This document shows, in pieces, positions 1 to 11,500 of a DNA stretch of 64,000 nucleotides. Position 1 is the stretch's first letter. Each line of letters starts with the position of its first letter. Origin of the DNA: Anthopleura xanthogrammica (lineage: Eukaryota > Cnidaria > Anthozoa > Actiniaria > Actiniidae); the NCBI GenBank assembly GCA_964019055.1, contig OZ025210.1, positions 6,343,547 through 6,407,546 of the forward strand, in the 5' to 3' direction. The notes beneath the pieces were generated by a model that ran no database searches, was not told the origin of the DNA, and saw only the letters and a program-made list of their open reading frames with translations. The position numbers and the translations under genes were made by a program.

Positions 1-82
1 TGAAAAAAACAACCCATCTTGGACCCAACCCTCATCACACCTTAGAAATTCAAATCCCCAGGGGCATGGGGATAAAAGCTTG

Positions 83-281
83 TTTTACTGCAATTCTCCA
101 TATTCTGCAAACTCAGACCAATTTCAACAGCTTACTGTGAAATTGGTTTTTCACTGCCATCAATCAAAACTAATCAGTCAGTACCTTTCATATTTTTTTG
201 ACTGGCGGCAGTGAAAAACCAAATCCCAACAGGCAACTTGGAACTACTGATTTGGCAGAATATTGAAAATTGCAGTAAACT
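83..281. mobile_element. MITE-like palindromic element
   Basis: Long imperfect inverted repeat. The left end (TTTTACTGCAATT) is mirrored by AATTGCAGTAAA at the right end, and an inner arm at about 141-168 (TTGGTTTTTCACTGCC) is mirrored at about 205-228. It has no coding capacity and lies just 3' of the last visible kinase exon, probably in the next intron. Confidence 0.55.
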
Positions 282-298
282 CAACCATTTCTACTCAC

Positions 299-3200
299 AT
301 CATTGGGATCTTTATTTAGACACAATGAAACAAACTCCTTGAATGCCTTGCTGAAGTTTCCAGTGAGTTCAGGAGGATTGTTTTTGGGGATCAAGAAGAG
401 TACTCTCATTGGATGAAGGTCTGAGTTGGGTGGCTCTCCTTTAGCTAACTCTATTGCCGTTATTCCAAGGGACCAAATATCTGCCTACAATATAATATGT
501 GTAATGTTGTTAAGTTTGCCTTCAGTTTGGTTGAACATACTCTTTCTTGATGAGCTTCATCATTATTCTTAACCTTAAGATTGTTACTGTGCAGATACTC
601 CAACCAGGACCACTTTGATAAACTAGTGTCATTAACCAATCATGTTGCAATATTTAGTTCAATATTTTTAACCAGCCAATCAGATAGCACATTGATGCAA
701 AAAGAGTGTGAGAACGTGATAATCTGATTGGCTAATGCTGTTATCAGTTCAATCTCTGTCTAGTTTACTGTTATCTGATTGGTCAGTTTTATTCAAGTGC
801 ATGGTCCCGGTTAGTGTGTCCGCACAGTAAGGAGTGATTGCAGTTAACTTCTTTTCTAGCGGACACTCTTGGGACCATGACTTGGTGTGCGCAATAGCAA
901 GGTGTCCATCATATCCATGTGTCGGCAAGGCAAGAGTTGACCGTATAATACATGTATTTATCCCACACCATAGAAAATACAGCCAATCAGAAAGCAGGAA
1001 TCTATGCATTTGTATTTGCTATGGTGTGGGATAAAATGGTTATACAATGGTTTCGAGTGGCATACTGTGGATATCCCACTTCTCACTTATATTTTCTTTG
1101 TATACACACTCGCCTAAAGGCTCGTGTGTATACTAGAAACTACAATCGAATCGGTATGCCACTCGAAACCATTGTATAACTAGTATGTATGGAGAGCTTT
1201 ACCTTGGAATCATAAGCTGATTGCTTTATGACTTCTGGTGCCATCCAGAATGGTGTGCCTACAAATGTATTTCTCTTGTTTAAGGTGTCTGTCAGTTGTC
1301 CAGCCACACCAAAGTCAGCTAATTTCACATCTCCTGTTTCAGACATTAGGACATTGGCAGCTGGAGAATAACATAGAAAACAAGAGAACATTAAATAACA
1401 ATGTTTGGCTGACCTTCCTATGGGACCTGTGTCCTGTTAGTCAGATTCACAACCAGTGTAGCACAGCATTGTATTGTTTTATTTGTTTATTCATTCAGTT
1501 ATCAATTATTGTTGTTGTAAGCTTGTATTTTGTTGTCATAGATGATTGTGAATTTATGCTCACTTGGTTGTAAAGTTAATAATGATTTAATGATTTATTA
1601 TTTATATATATATAATAAAGAATGAAAGAAATGAATGAACAAACTAATGAAAGAACGAATGAATAAATAAATAAGACAATAACATGCCATACAAAATCAT
1701 CACAGTGGTAGGTATATATGAAGGATGTCTAACAAGGTGTTTCCCTGAAATCCCATTGGAACTGCTCTAGATAATTCTGTTTCCAGACAAGGACAGAACC
1801 AGCGCACTACTTGATGAGATAATTAATGCCAACTAAAAACAACTTTTGATTACCTTTTATGTCTCTGTGCAGCTTTTTCTCACCGTGTAAATACTCCAAA
1901 CCCTTTAATACCTCTCTTAGGACAGTGGCAATATAGAATTCTTCTATGGGGCCAGCTTTCATCTGAAAATCATAAATCATCTTAAATCTTGGATCTACCA
2001 ATCAAGATTAATTCTTTCTCAAGTGATATTTTTGCTGGCTGAGACATAATATCCATAAATTCTACAATGAAGTTACCCAGTGAAATAGCTATTTTACATT
2101 TAACAAATAGAAAACGTTTGCCGTGTTTACATAGCCTGATATAAACACAAGGGAAGTTTGGGATAAGTCGAGAGCTGTTGTGTAAAACCGAGCCACAGGT
2201 GAGGTTTACACAGAGCTCAAGACTTCTCCCAAACTTTCCCGAGTGTTTATATCAGACTATGTAAACACAGCATAACGTTTTCTATTTGTTTTATAAAATA
2301 TTGAAATTGCCGTGTTTACGTAGCCTCATGTAAACATGGCTATCAGCCAATCAGAGCGCGCGTTATATCTGAACTATTTTATAAAAAAATATAATACAGG
2401 GTTGGTGCTACGCTATATATTCCCAATACAAAAATCAAGGACTTTTCAAGGTTGAGTATTCATGGACCACAATGACAATAGCCCATTTCACAGTTCTCCG
2501 CACCATCTTGAAACAAAGCAAGAGGAATGGTGAGATTGCAATGATAGAGACCATCTAGTGAACTGTGAAAGGGACTATCCTCCAAGAGTACAGTCGAACC
2601 TCCACTAACAACCACCTCCCCACAATTGTTATTTCTACCCAAGGGTCAGGAAATTTTGTCGCAGTTATAAATGAGTTCATACAATATAAAGAAACAGAGA
2701 GCTTGTGAGTACAATTTTTTTCTATAATGATGATTCAAAGTTGTAATCCTGGTTTTGCTGATTGTTCGAGGCTAGGAGTATTTATCCCCCCTCACCAAGA
2801 CAAAGCCACATGAAAAACAAACATTATAAATAGCACAAGTTGCTTACCAGGTCCAGGGCAGATCCACCACCCAAATATTCCATTATAATCCATAACTTGG
2901 TTCTCTATAAACAAGAGGAAAACAGATTAGCAAAATGTGGATATAGACCTCTTGCAGCATGTCCGAATTCAGAAATCTAGCTGCTTTGATGTCATGTGAA
3001 GGTGGTACATTTGGTGCTAATCCACATCTCGCAACAAATTGGCAATATTTTACCCTTATTATGGCATATCCCTCATCATGTAAAACATAAAGCTGATGTT
3101 GATTGGTTTGTTTCAACAATACAAGGTGCATAATCTAATAGGATTACCTCCATATAAATATTGTAACTAGCAATATCTCTCAGCAAGAGCCCATTACCCA

Positions 3201-6200
3201 AAGCGTACAACTGGTACCGCTATCTCGAGTGATCATTTTCTCAGACTGGCTATTTTTAGATACATATTTCCTGCGTAAAATTAAGTGCCACAACAAAAGA
3301 CTCCAAGATATTCACGACTGTAGAATGAAGCTACAGGTAACAAAGGATACAATACGCTTCTATTGAATTACGCACACTGTGTCCTCTATTGTGTCCTTTG
3401 CACGAAGTTACAGTATGCCCCTACTCGAGCTTCATTGATTCGCAAAGGCACCATTACCTGGTGGGAAAGCCTTTCTAAATATAGATGAAAACGATAACTC
3501 CTAAGGTAGAGATATGTGAGTTGTATGCTTCAGGTAATGGGCTCCTGCTCGCATTCTTCTAACCTAATCCCAACCACAACCAAAGGTCTAGATAGATTCA
3601 CCAATTAATGATACAGATTTTCAACTGTACAAGCAAGTTCTCTAGATACCATATCTTGCAAACATAATCTATTGACAAAAAATTACTCTATTCCTAATTT
3701 ATTGATGCTGCTCAATATACGATAGATTGTGTTGCAGGATGTATTGTATTCATTGTTAGGGTTCTGCAGAGTATTGTTTCATTATAAGTTCTTTGTTCTT
3801 GGCTATTGTTTTATTTTGTTCATGCCTCAGGTGTCCTGTAACACCAAGAAACAGCCAAATATTATTTCAAAGTTAGAAATAATTGGAAAACCACTAATGG
3901 TCATGGGCCACATCTACTACTTCCAATGAACACAATTTGGCCCATTTTACTAAGGGTAGCACCTAATGGCCAGTGGCTAACAAATCTGTGGCACTTATTT
4001 CATAGGAGTTGATCATTGCAGAGGGAGGAAAATCAGAGAAAAACCCTCAAAACAACTCAACTCACATATGACACAGAGCCCAGCAGGACTCAAACCCAGG
4101 TTATCTTGGTGAGACACAAGCACTCTCACCATTACACCACCCTAGTTCGTTAAGGCCAAACTAGTATGACTGTATGAATAATTTTACAGTATATCGTTTA
4201 CCATTATTTTGCAGACTCAACTAGTTAAACCATTTCCAAGTTAAGAGAAATCACAATTTGTAAATAAATAACCTAGAACATTTTTCTTAATTGTTTAGCA
4301 CAAGTGTTTGATTAACATCATTTAATAGTATACTCCATCAATAATATTGGCATATATATGACAAATACTACTGCATAAATATTTAGCAGGGGGGTTCAGA
4401 ATAAACTTGAAGATGATCAATGATAGAAGAATTATATTCAACCGAGAGGTTATTTCAGGGTTTGATAAAATTTGAAGGCTATAACAATAAAAAAAAAACA
4501 CAAAAGTTTATAAACTTCCTCATTCAGTGCCAGAGCTGATATTGCACCTAATTTCTTTACAACATACATAATTATATTGTATTTTGAATTCTAAACAAGT
4601 GATAGAATGTTCTACAACTTTTTAGGAAATATATATAAGACTGTGGGAATTTCTATTAGTTGCAAAGATTTAGTTTAAACTCAAAGATGTTCGCTAATAT
4701 TTAGGATTCAAGTTTTCTGGCTAATCATTGGATGGTTATTCATAAGGTAGTTCCAAAATCAATATACCATATCTTTTACGTAGTTATTATCGTCAATCAC
4801 ACTAGTTACTCAGTCACTGCTGCAAGCAAAAGTTTTCAAAACTATGTGTGGGAGTGATTTGTCATGTTTAAATTTAACCCTTCTTATTCTTTCCACATAA
4901 ATAATACATCAGAAATAGCAAGATATTCTTTAGTAATAACCAACCACTGCAAAGAGAACATCGCGAGAGGACATTTAATACGACCTTGAGTTTCAAACAA
5001 CGTCATGTATACAGCCATGACGACAAAAGCTGTGCACACATAAGCAGGAAATAGAAATAATTTCTCAAAGATATCTTTAGAATTTCACAAAAATCGTGCA
5101 ACACAAGGTTATTAAAATGTTTGTCTTATTGCTTGATCACGATAATCTCGATCAACGATTTAGACTTTTGTTCAATCGTAGTTTGATTAACGAGTATGTA
5201 TAACTTCGAGAGGAGATTGACGTCTTCCTCCGAGAGAACTTCTGATCTTAGGTTCCAAAACAAATGCCCATCCCTCGATCCGAAGAATAAATAAATGTTC
5301 GATCTAAAAATTGGCGACTACAGGACCATACGTAGAATCAGACGTCAATTTTTTGAAAACCTTTGGATATTTTAATTATTATCAATGAGATTTTTCGGTG
5401 TAAATTCAAATTAGCAACACAACTCGATGTAAATATACATATATGTTCGCCCAACCCTCAGGGTATTACATCTGTAGAGAGTAGGTAGTCATATATATAC
5501 GTATTTACCTAATAGAAAATTTTAGGAAAAATTAGAAGTTCGAAGCCCTTCTAGAGACCAGAGGTTACCAACTCAAAGTACACTTAAATAAAGATTGACT
5601 GCCAAGGAATTGGTACCGTTCCAGGTCGAAACGATCGTGAATAAAAGTGGTAAACGAAGTAGAGATACTTACTTTTAAGTACGAGCCATGATATTTGGTT
5701 ACGAAAGGACTATCACACTGAGACAAGACAGTAATTTCTTGTTGGATATCTTCGATTTCGTCCTCAGCTTCCTCTAAGTCTATTATTTTTATCGCCACCA
5801 CTTCATTCGTTTGGGTATCAATGCTAAATCAAAAAGCCTCATATTAGAACGTAATGATTACCTATTAGAACTTACACAATACAATCCTGTTAAAGCATGA
5901 GAAAGTGAAAAAATAACATGCCCAACTCTGTCTTTACCCCTTGAAAACTTCACCGAAAGAGCCTTTGCCAATGCGCTCAAGCTTCGAGAAGAGCTTCTCT
6001 GGATCAGCTTTCATGCCCTGAAAGAATAATTATCACAAATCCAGTCAACCCATTACATCCTGAATGTCATTTGAGAGAGTTATTTAAGTCGAAAAAATAT
6101 AAATCTTGACGTGAAAACCTTGGAATTTTCAACTAGAGTTCGTATATTTAGAGTGAAACTTAACAACAACAGAAGGTTGTGTAGGTAGGCTAAAACGGCG

Positions 6201-6318
6201 AGTTTTTTCACACTTTGAACACGGGAAATATCGAATGGTTTAGTAAAGATAATACACAGGAAGGTAAAATACTTTGAAACCATTTCTAAGTACAACATAC
6301 CAAGTTGTTTGCTGCCAT
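299..6318 (-). CDS. STK24: GCK-III Ser/Thr kinase, STK24/25/26 (MST3/SOK1/MST4) type; 3' end off window
   Basis: Cytosolic Ste20-family kinase of the germinal-centre kinase III group, which in animals partners CCM3 and acts in the STRIPAK complex (family knowledge). Exons: 6318-6301 (start, MAANNL), 6017-5938, 5823-5673, 2904-2848, 1962-1854, 1360-1203, 484-299; all junctions have AG/GT sites and matching phase. This gives 253 residues, a nearly complete kinase domain: glycine loop GKGSFG (23-28), VAIK lysine K45, HRDIKAAN (D136), DFG (D154), activation loop [14 protein letters not shown] (168-181). The last visible exon ends at a donor after the motif NKDPND, so the end of the domain and the regulatory tail lie left of base 1. 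The ATG at 6318 is chosen because it alone splices in frame to exon 2. The residue pattern fits the common ancestor of the three vertebrate paralogues, so one paralogue name is arbitrary. Confidence 0.94.
957..1181. mobile_element. two adjoining palindromic elements in a kinase intron
   Basis: Bases 957-1036 form one inverted repeat (TTTATCCCACACCATA against TATGGTGTGGGATAAA). Bases 1038-1181 form another (GGTTATACAATGGTTTCGAG mirrored at 1154-1181). Both are non-coding and intronic, and look like nested or abutting MITEs. Confidence 0.6.
2102..2290. mobile_element. MITE-like element with about 45-bp terminal inverted repeats
   Basis: Starts AACAAATAGAAAACGTTTG and ends with its mirror CAAACGTTTTCTATTTGTT-like sequence. 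The arms also share the GTGTTTA and CTATGTAAACAC blocks. It sits in the intron between kinase exons 2904-2848 and 1962-1854. Confidence 0.6.
2905..5672 (-). other. large kinase intron
   Basis: Intron between kinase exons 3 and 4. Besides the SINE at 3950-4142 it holds a loose inverted repeat at about 3184-3552 (AGCCCATTACC mirrored by GGTAATGGGCT). I see no further exon or RNA gene. Confidence 0.6.
3950..4142 (-). mobile_element. tRNA-derived SINE
   Basis: Read on the minus strand from 4142 it begins GGTGGTGTAATGGTGAGAG, a tRNA-like head carrying an A-box. A B-box GGTTTGAGTCC follows at 4096-4086, then an unrelated body (TTTTCCTCCCTC) that recurs at about 12410 and 45650. It is a Pol III-type repeat and not a functional tRNA: no acceptor stem closes. 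It lies in the 2.8-kb kinase intron 2905-5672. Confidence 0.6.
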
Positions 6319-8570
6319 TCAGTAACAAAAACATTCGCAACCGGAACAAGACAACATCGACTCCAGAAACGTAAAGTGTTGACTCCTGAAGACTTTGAGA
6401 TGCCTTCAACAGCTTCTAGCTGTGCCAAACTCGGCCAGAAGTTGAACCATTATTCCATAATCATTAAGATGTCTCCTAAGGGCGAATATGTAAAGAAGAA
6501 AGACTATATTATGGAGAGGATTTTACTGTATAAAACTCGAGGAAACAAAATTGTGTACCGCCATGACATCGAAACGCGCTGCATTAGTGTACTCCATATA
6601 TGGACATAACACATCACTTGGGTGCGGCCACAGGCTGTGCATGTGAGCACCAACATAGGTGTCTGGGATACCTGTGGTAAAGACTTGTATCAAAAAATAA
6701 TACACAAATACAATAGAATATGACCACAAAACATGTAAGGTATTTCGGTATCGTGAAAAAATGATTTTGAGTTTGTGGTATTGATAATGATAGAAATAGA
6801 GCCGAATTGAGGGAAGTTTTTAATAAACCACAGGAAGCCCAACTTTAAAACTATTCCACCGACTTTTCGCTCAATTAGCCTTTGCAGACGTTCTTTTCGG
6901 TCGGTCCCCCGTTCCTTATCGCTCAAGCTGATCAGCTCAAGCTGATAAGGGAGGGAGCTTTAATCTAATTTGCTTGTAAGGCTTTCTTCGTAACTTGCCC
7001 AATCTTTGGTTTGCTAAGTGATCCAACAGGCTGAGGTGACCCAACCAGTAGCCCCTCCCAGCTCCGCGGAGAAAGGATTGGTCTAGCTATATCTGTAGCT
7101 CAGCTCGTGAATAAATAGTCCACATTAGTAGATCAGTGGACCTAGATAGTGTAGGAAGGGACATGTCCCCCTTGTGCATCCACGGTCGTTATTTGAACAC
7201 AAACTGTCGGCTAAGCCCCAATTTAAATGAACCGAATTAGAATTTCGTTTGGATAAATTTCATATCCTCATGCATTGTGAACTGCTTAGTTATTTTTTTA
7301 AAATATTTTCGCAGTTGTATCCAAGAAAGAAGGATGAAATTATCTTTCATTCTCATAGTGATCAAAAATGACCTCCCCTAGCTCCTCTCACCCTTTTCAA
7401 AATTCTAGATCCGTCACCGCTTCCGTTCAAGCCTCCTGCGCAGCCGCTGTGAAGTGCTTTCGGTTCCCGTCATTCACCCACTATTTGATTTCACCCACGA
7501 TTTGATTGGCTAATAGAAAACAATGTAGAAAGGAATGTTGTTCGAGTTGGAGCAGACGCTAGTGGGGGAATGACGGGAACCGGAAGCGCCTCACAGCGGC
7601 TTAGCAGGAGGCTATTCGAAAAAAGCATGGATGATAAAAGGACTAGTCCAGCCGTCCAGCCGTTCCAGCCGTTCCAGAGCTAATCAAAATGCGGCGGGAT
7701 ATCTCACAACTAAATGGCTTTTTTCCCCACTTTGTAGTACAGAATATAAAAATTGCTGTTTCTTTACAGCTCCAAACATTAGTTTATTTCTTGATGATGC
7801 GCTTGATCAAGAGTCCTGGTTTGATGGATTTACCGCGCTTTTTAACTTGAGAATAATTAGAAAATGCCTGACAAGTGAGAGAATTTTTTAAATATTTCTT
7901 TTAATAACATAACTGGAAAAAATTTAACGGAAATGAAAAGTTGTCCAATTTCCTTATGGTACTATAAAGGTTATGAGTTAGCCCAGAGCTAGCACCTATT
8001 TTTGTCACTTCGCTCTTACTGATGGGCTACCTGTGGCGGTTAAAGGAGAGGCCGAATTCAATTGGGATAGTTACGTAAGCAATGGCAGCACAATTACTAC
8101 TAATCCTGTACACATGAACATTGCTTGGGCTTTCTGTGGGCTATGATACTTATGGTTCGGTCTGAGCAAATGGAAAAAATTCATTTCATTTTACTGGCAG
8201 AAACCAAAGTATGAGATCCTAACGGTCCAGTTTACGCCGGTGAACGAAAATAACTGTTAAAATGAAAATGAAATAATTCAGGGCAACTTAACGATAGCTC
8301 CTCTCTTCTTGGCAGAAAAGTAGTTCAAATTTGACTACGTAAAGATGCAATTGTCTTAGCAGGCGATAAATGTAACAGCTTTACAGATTTAAGTAGAAAA
8401 CGAACTATGTGGATATGACTAGGTATGGAAGACTACATGTTTGTTCAACCCGGCTTTCTTACTTGTCCTAGCAAGTCTGGTGGCATTGATTGAAGCAGAC
8501 AGAAATAACTCGAACAGTATATAACAAATATCTTCTAATAAATACAGTTATCTTATCAATAAAATCCAGG
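6319..8570. other. intergenic region between kinase 5' end and MAEL 3' end
   Basis: It contains the kinase promoter side and the MAEL 3' flank. The clear feature is the palindromic element at 7426-7620. I find no convincing coding exon. The open frames here are short, lack splice-consistent partners and resemble no family I know. Confidence 0.6.
7426..7620. mobile_element. MITE-like element with about 58-bp terminal inverted repeats
   Basis: The left arm begins TTCAAGCCTCCTGCGCAGCC. The right arm ends with its mirror, GCAGGAGGCTATTCGAA. Both arms carry a GGTTCCCGTCATTC block. The interior (GGCTAATAGAAAACAATGTA) recurs at about 14950, where a one-armed copy of the same family sits at 14925-15065. 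Confidence 0.7.
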
Positions 8571-11500
8571 CTATTGATTCTCAAACATGCTCATTTGGGC
8601 CATCATGTCCATCACATCACTGACATTCCGCATTCCAGTTACATTATTTTCTTGGTAAGGTCGTCCTCGTCCTTGATACTTCTGTTGGTTTTGTGACTGA
8701 TGTAATTGTTGTTGTTGTTGGTGGCGGTGGTCATTATATTTGGGTTGATGTTGCCATGCCAACGGAGGTGGTGGCGCGAAAGATGGATGAGGAGCATTGG
8801 CAGAGCCTGCATATACTTTAGGGGTTGTATTTGGAATACGTGATGCTCCTCGGCCCTTGCTTGCGTAATCTAAGACGGACCCTGAAACAGGAGTGTTCGT
8901 CGGCCTTGCGGTGCCTCCTGGATATCCTATAGAGATGCACACACAAGATTAATACGTGCTGAACAGAGAAATGCTAAATTGTAAAAAGCAAAGTTAATAG
9001 CGAGAATCATAGAAGAATACGGCCAATAAAAAGTCATCACTTTCCATACGTCAGTTCACTGGTCAAACACAGAGCATTCAGTCGAGACTGCAAGGTTCAA
9101 ATTTGAATAATCCTTTGAAACTACCTTGCAGCCTCGATTGAATGCTTTGTCTGTGAGCAGAGAACCGATGTATGAGAAATGGAGAATACGGCTCTCTGTC
9201 GAGCAAATTTCTGAATTAAAATATCCTATCTTATTTTTTTCCACGTCTGTTTTAAAAATGATCAAACGTAACAAGAACAGAAAAAAGCACGACAAATTTT
9301 GGTTTGACCGTTACGTCATCGCGGCCATGTTGATAATATTTAACAAAAAAGTTCTCAATAGCATCCATTGCGAACACGTCTTGATCATTTTTATCACTAC
9401 CAATGACGGATGTTTGACAAACCTGTTTCGTTACTGCTGTATCCAACTGATCCAACTGCAGCCATGTTTGGCTGACGAACAAACTGACTGGAAGGCACAC
9501 CTCTTCCTCTTCCTCTGCCTCTACCACGTCCCAAACGAGTACCGCTGCCGCCATTTACCCCAGGTATGCTTGGTCGTTGTGGGTGTTGATATTGACGTGG
9601 CTGACTTGGGGGATTCATATTGGGCCCATTTCTATAGGCCTGAATATCATCTGATTCATAGGTAGGGCCAGATCGGTGGTACGATTCCATGGTATTCCCT
9701 CTAACAGCATCTTTATATTACGAGCAGACAAATAGTTTTGGTTTACATGTAAATGATAATACAAACTATGATAAGGAAACCACAAGGTTGCAATTCAAAC
9801 TTCAGGAGAAGTCAGATAGCTTTAAACGATTAGACCTCTTTAGACCACATATCATTCCCTCGACAGGGGCAGATCCAGGATTTTGTTCAGGGAGCGGTTC
9901 AGCGTTGTAGAGGTACCTGCCCGCAAAAGCGCTGAACCCCCCCTCCCAATCCCCCAAAAAGATCAAACCTTGTGTCGGATATGCTTGCAAGTTGCAAATT
10001 TGGCACAAAGTTGACCCAGGGGGTGCGCAACCCTGCACCCCTCTGCTCCTGTTAGAGTATAATGTCTTTGCAAATAAGACACATGAATATGGATACAACT
10101 CTAACAAAGAATCTTATTATCAAGAGAATGACACATGGTCTAAAATGGGAACAAAATTACACCCAAGCTGATCCTCATAAACTCTCGCTTGTGTTTTATT
10201 ACCACTAATAATCAACCTTTATAATAAAAAATAATATACTCACACCTTTAGAAAAAACTTTCTTACCTATGTTTGTCCTATCTGTTCTGTTGTATGAAGC
10301 ATACAAGTTGGTTTCATCATCATCATTATTATTATCATTATTGTTGGTACCATTCACTGTGTTATTGACTTGGCCACTTAACACTGTACAGAAAGAACCC
10401 TCTGGTCTCTCCGGCACATGCTTTACAGTTAGAGGTACGTTGTAATGGGGGCAAAGAAAGTCTGCCATACAGAAGCTGCAAACAAAAACAAACACCCAAT
10501 TTTAATCATCAATTTTTTTATTGCCCATCTTATCAAACCCTGAAACAGCCTGATAATAATTTGCAATTATTGGATGAGGCTGAGTATGATATGGAAAATA
10601 ATGCATAATGAGGAGAGTGTTATCTGCCGAAGCCGTATCCATCTTTCCTCCAGCATTGTTCAAGAAGTTCTTTTTTTTGGAGTGGCTAAGAATTCTTGGA
10701 TGTCTATGATATCCAGGCTCCTATTTTGCATAAACTGTAGGTCATCTGCCAGATATTTTGGCAGTCGACCTCAAACTTCTGAGACATTTGGTGGTCCACC
10801 CCAAACTGGCGAGGCATCTGTTGGTAAATTTGCCACCCTACATTCATGCAAATAATACCTGATATATTTAAAGTTAGGGCTCCCTGTGGATTTTATAACA
10901 CATGAGCTTGTACCTGTTTCTTTTGACAGTTCCAAGTGCACAATACTTCACTTCTTGTTCATCATGCCATTCACATCTACAGATAACATAAATAATCAAA
11001 TCGGAACTGATAGGGTCATCTTGTATTCAGAGGTTTCAATAGAAGATAGTTACTGGCTTTTACTACGGAGGGTCGTGGGTTCGATTCCCATCTGGGGCTC
11101 AGAATTTTTTCTGAGTCCATTCAGAATGGTACGATCACATATACATTTCATATTCTATCATCATACGCAAACCAACACTATCATGCAGTTACTGGCAGTT
11201 GATCACAAGTTACTTCGCCTCTCACAGCCAGCTATTTCATGATCAAACAGATAATCACTAAATGTAAATAATAATATAGTGCAGAACAGCAGCCTATTTT
11301 GTCAAGAGAGCCTCCTACTTCAAATATTACTGAAACCTCTGTGTATTGAGCTTTTGTCCTATAGATGCCTATCTGAAATGTATATGTGATCGTACCATAC
11401 TGAATGGACTCAGAAAAAATTCTGAGCCCCAGATGGGATAGATGCCTATCTTTCAAACCGACCCTAACTAATTTAAACTGGTTAGAGCTGTGCTCCGGGG

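Noticed and set aside
4070..4142. Possible tRNA gene on the minus strand (GGTGGTGTAATGGT)
   Set aside because: A- and B-box-like sequences exist, but the 3' acceptor strand does not pair with the 5' end and a SINE body follows.
6240..6428. Minus-strand frame starting MAQLEAVEG as the kinase N-terminus
   Set aside because: Joined to exon 2 it gives a stop at once; the ATG at 6318 (MAANNL) is the one that splices in frame.
9126..9665. 179-codon plus-strand frame
   Set aside because: It overlaps MAEL exon 9698-9423 in antisense, with no homology or good splice sites.
11070..11100. Possible tRNA gene (GGGTTCGATTCCC)
   Set aside because: Only the B-box arm is present; no acceptor, D or anticodon stems can be paired, and the sequence recurs inverted nearby, as a SINE fragment would.
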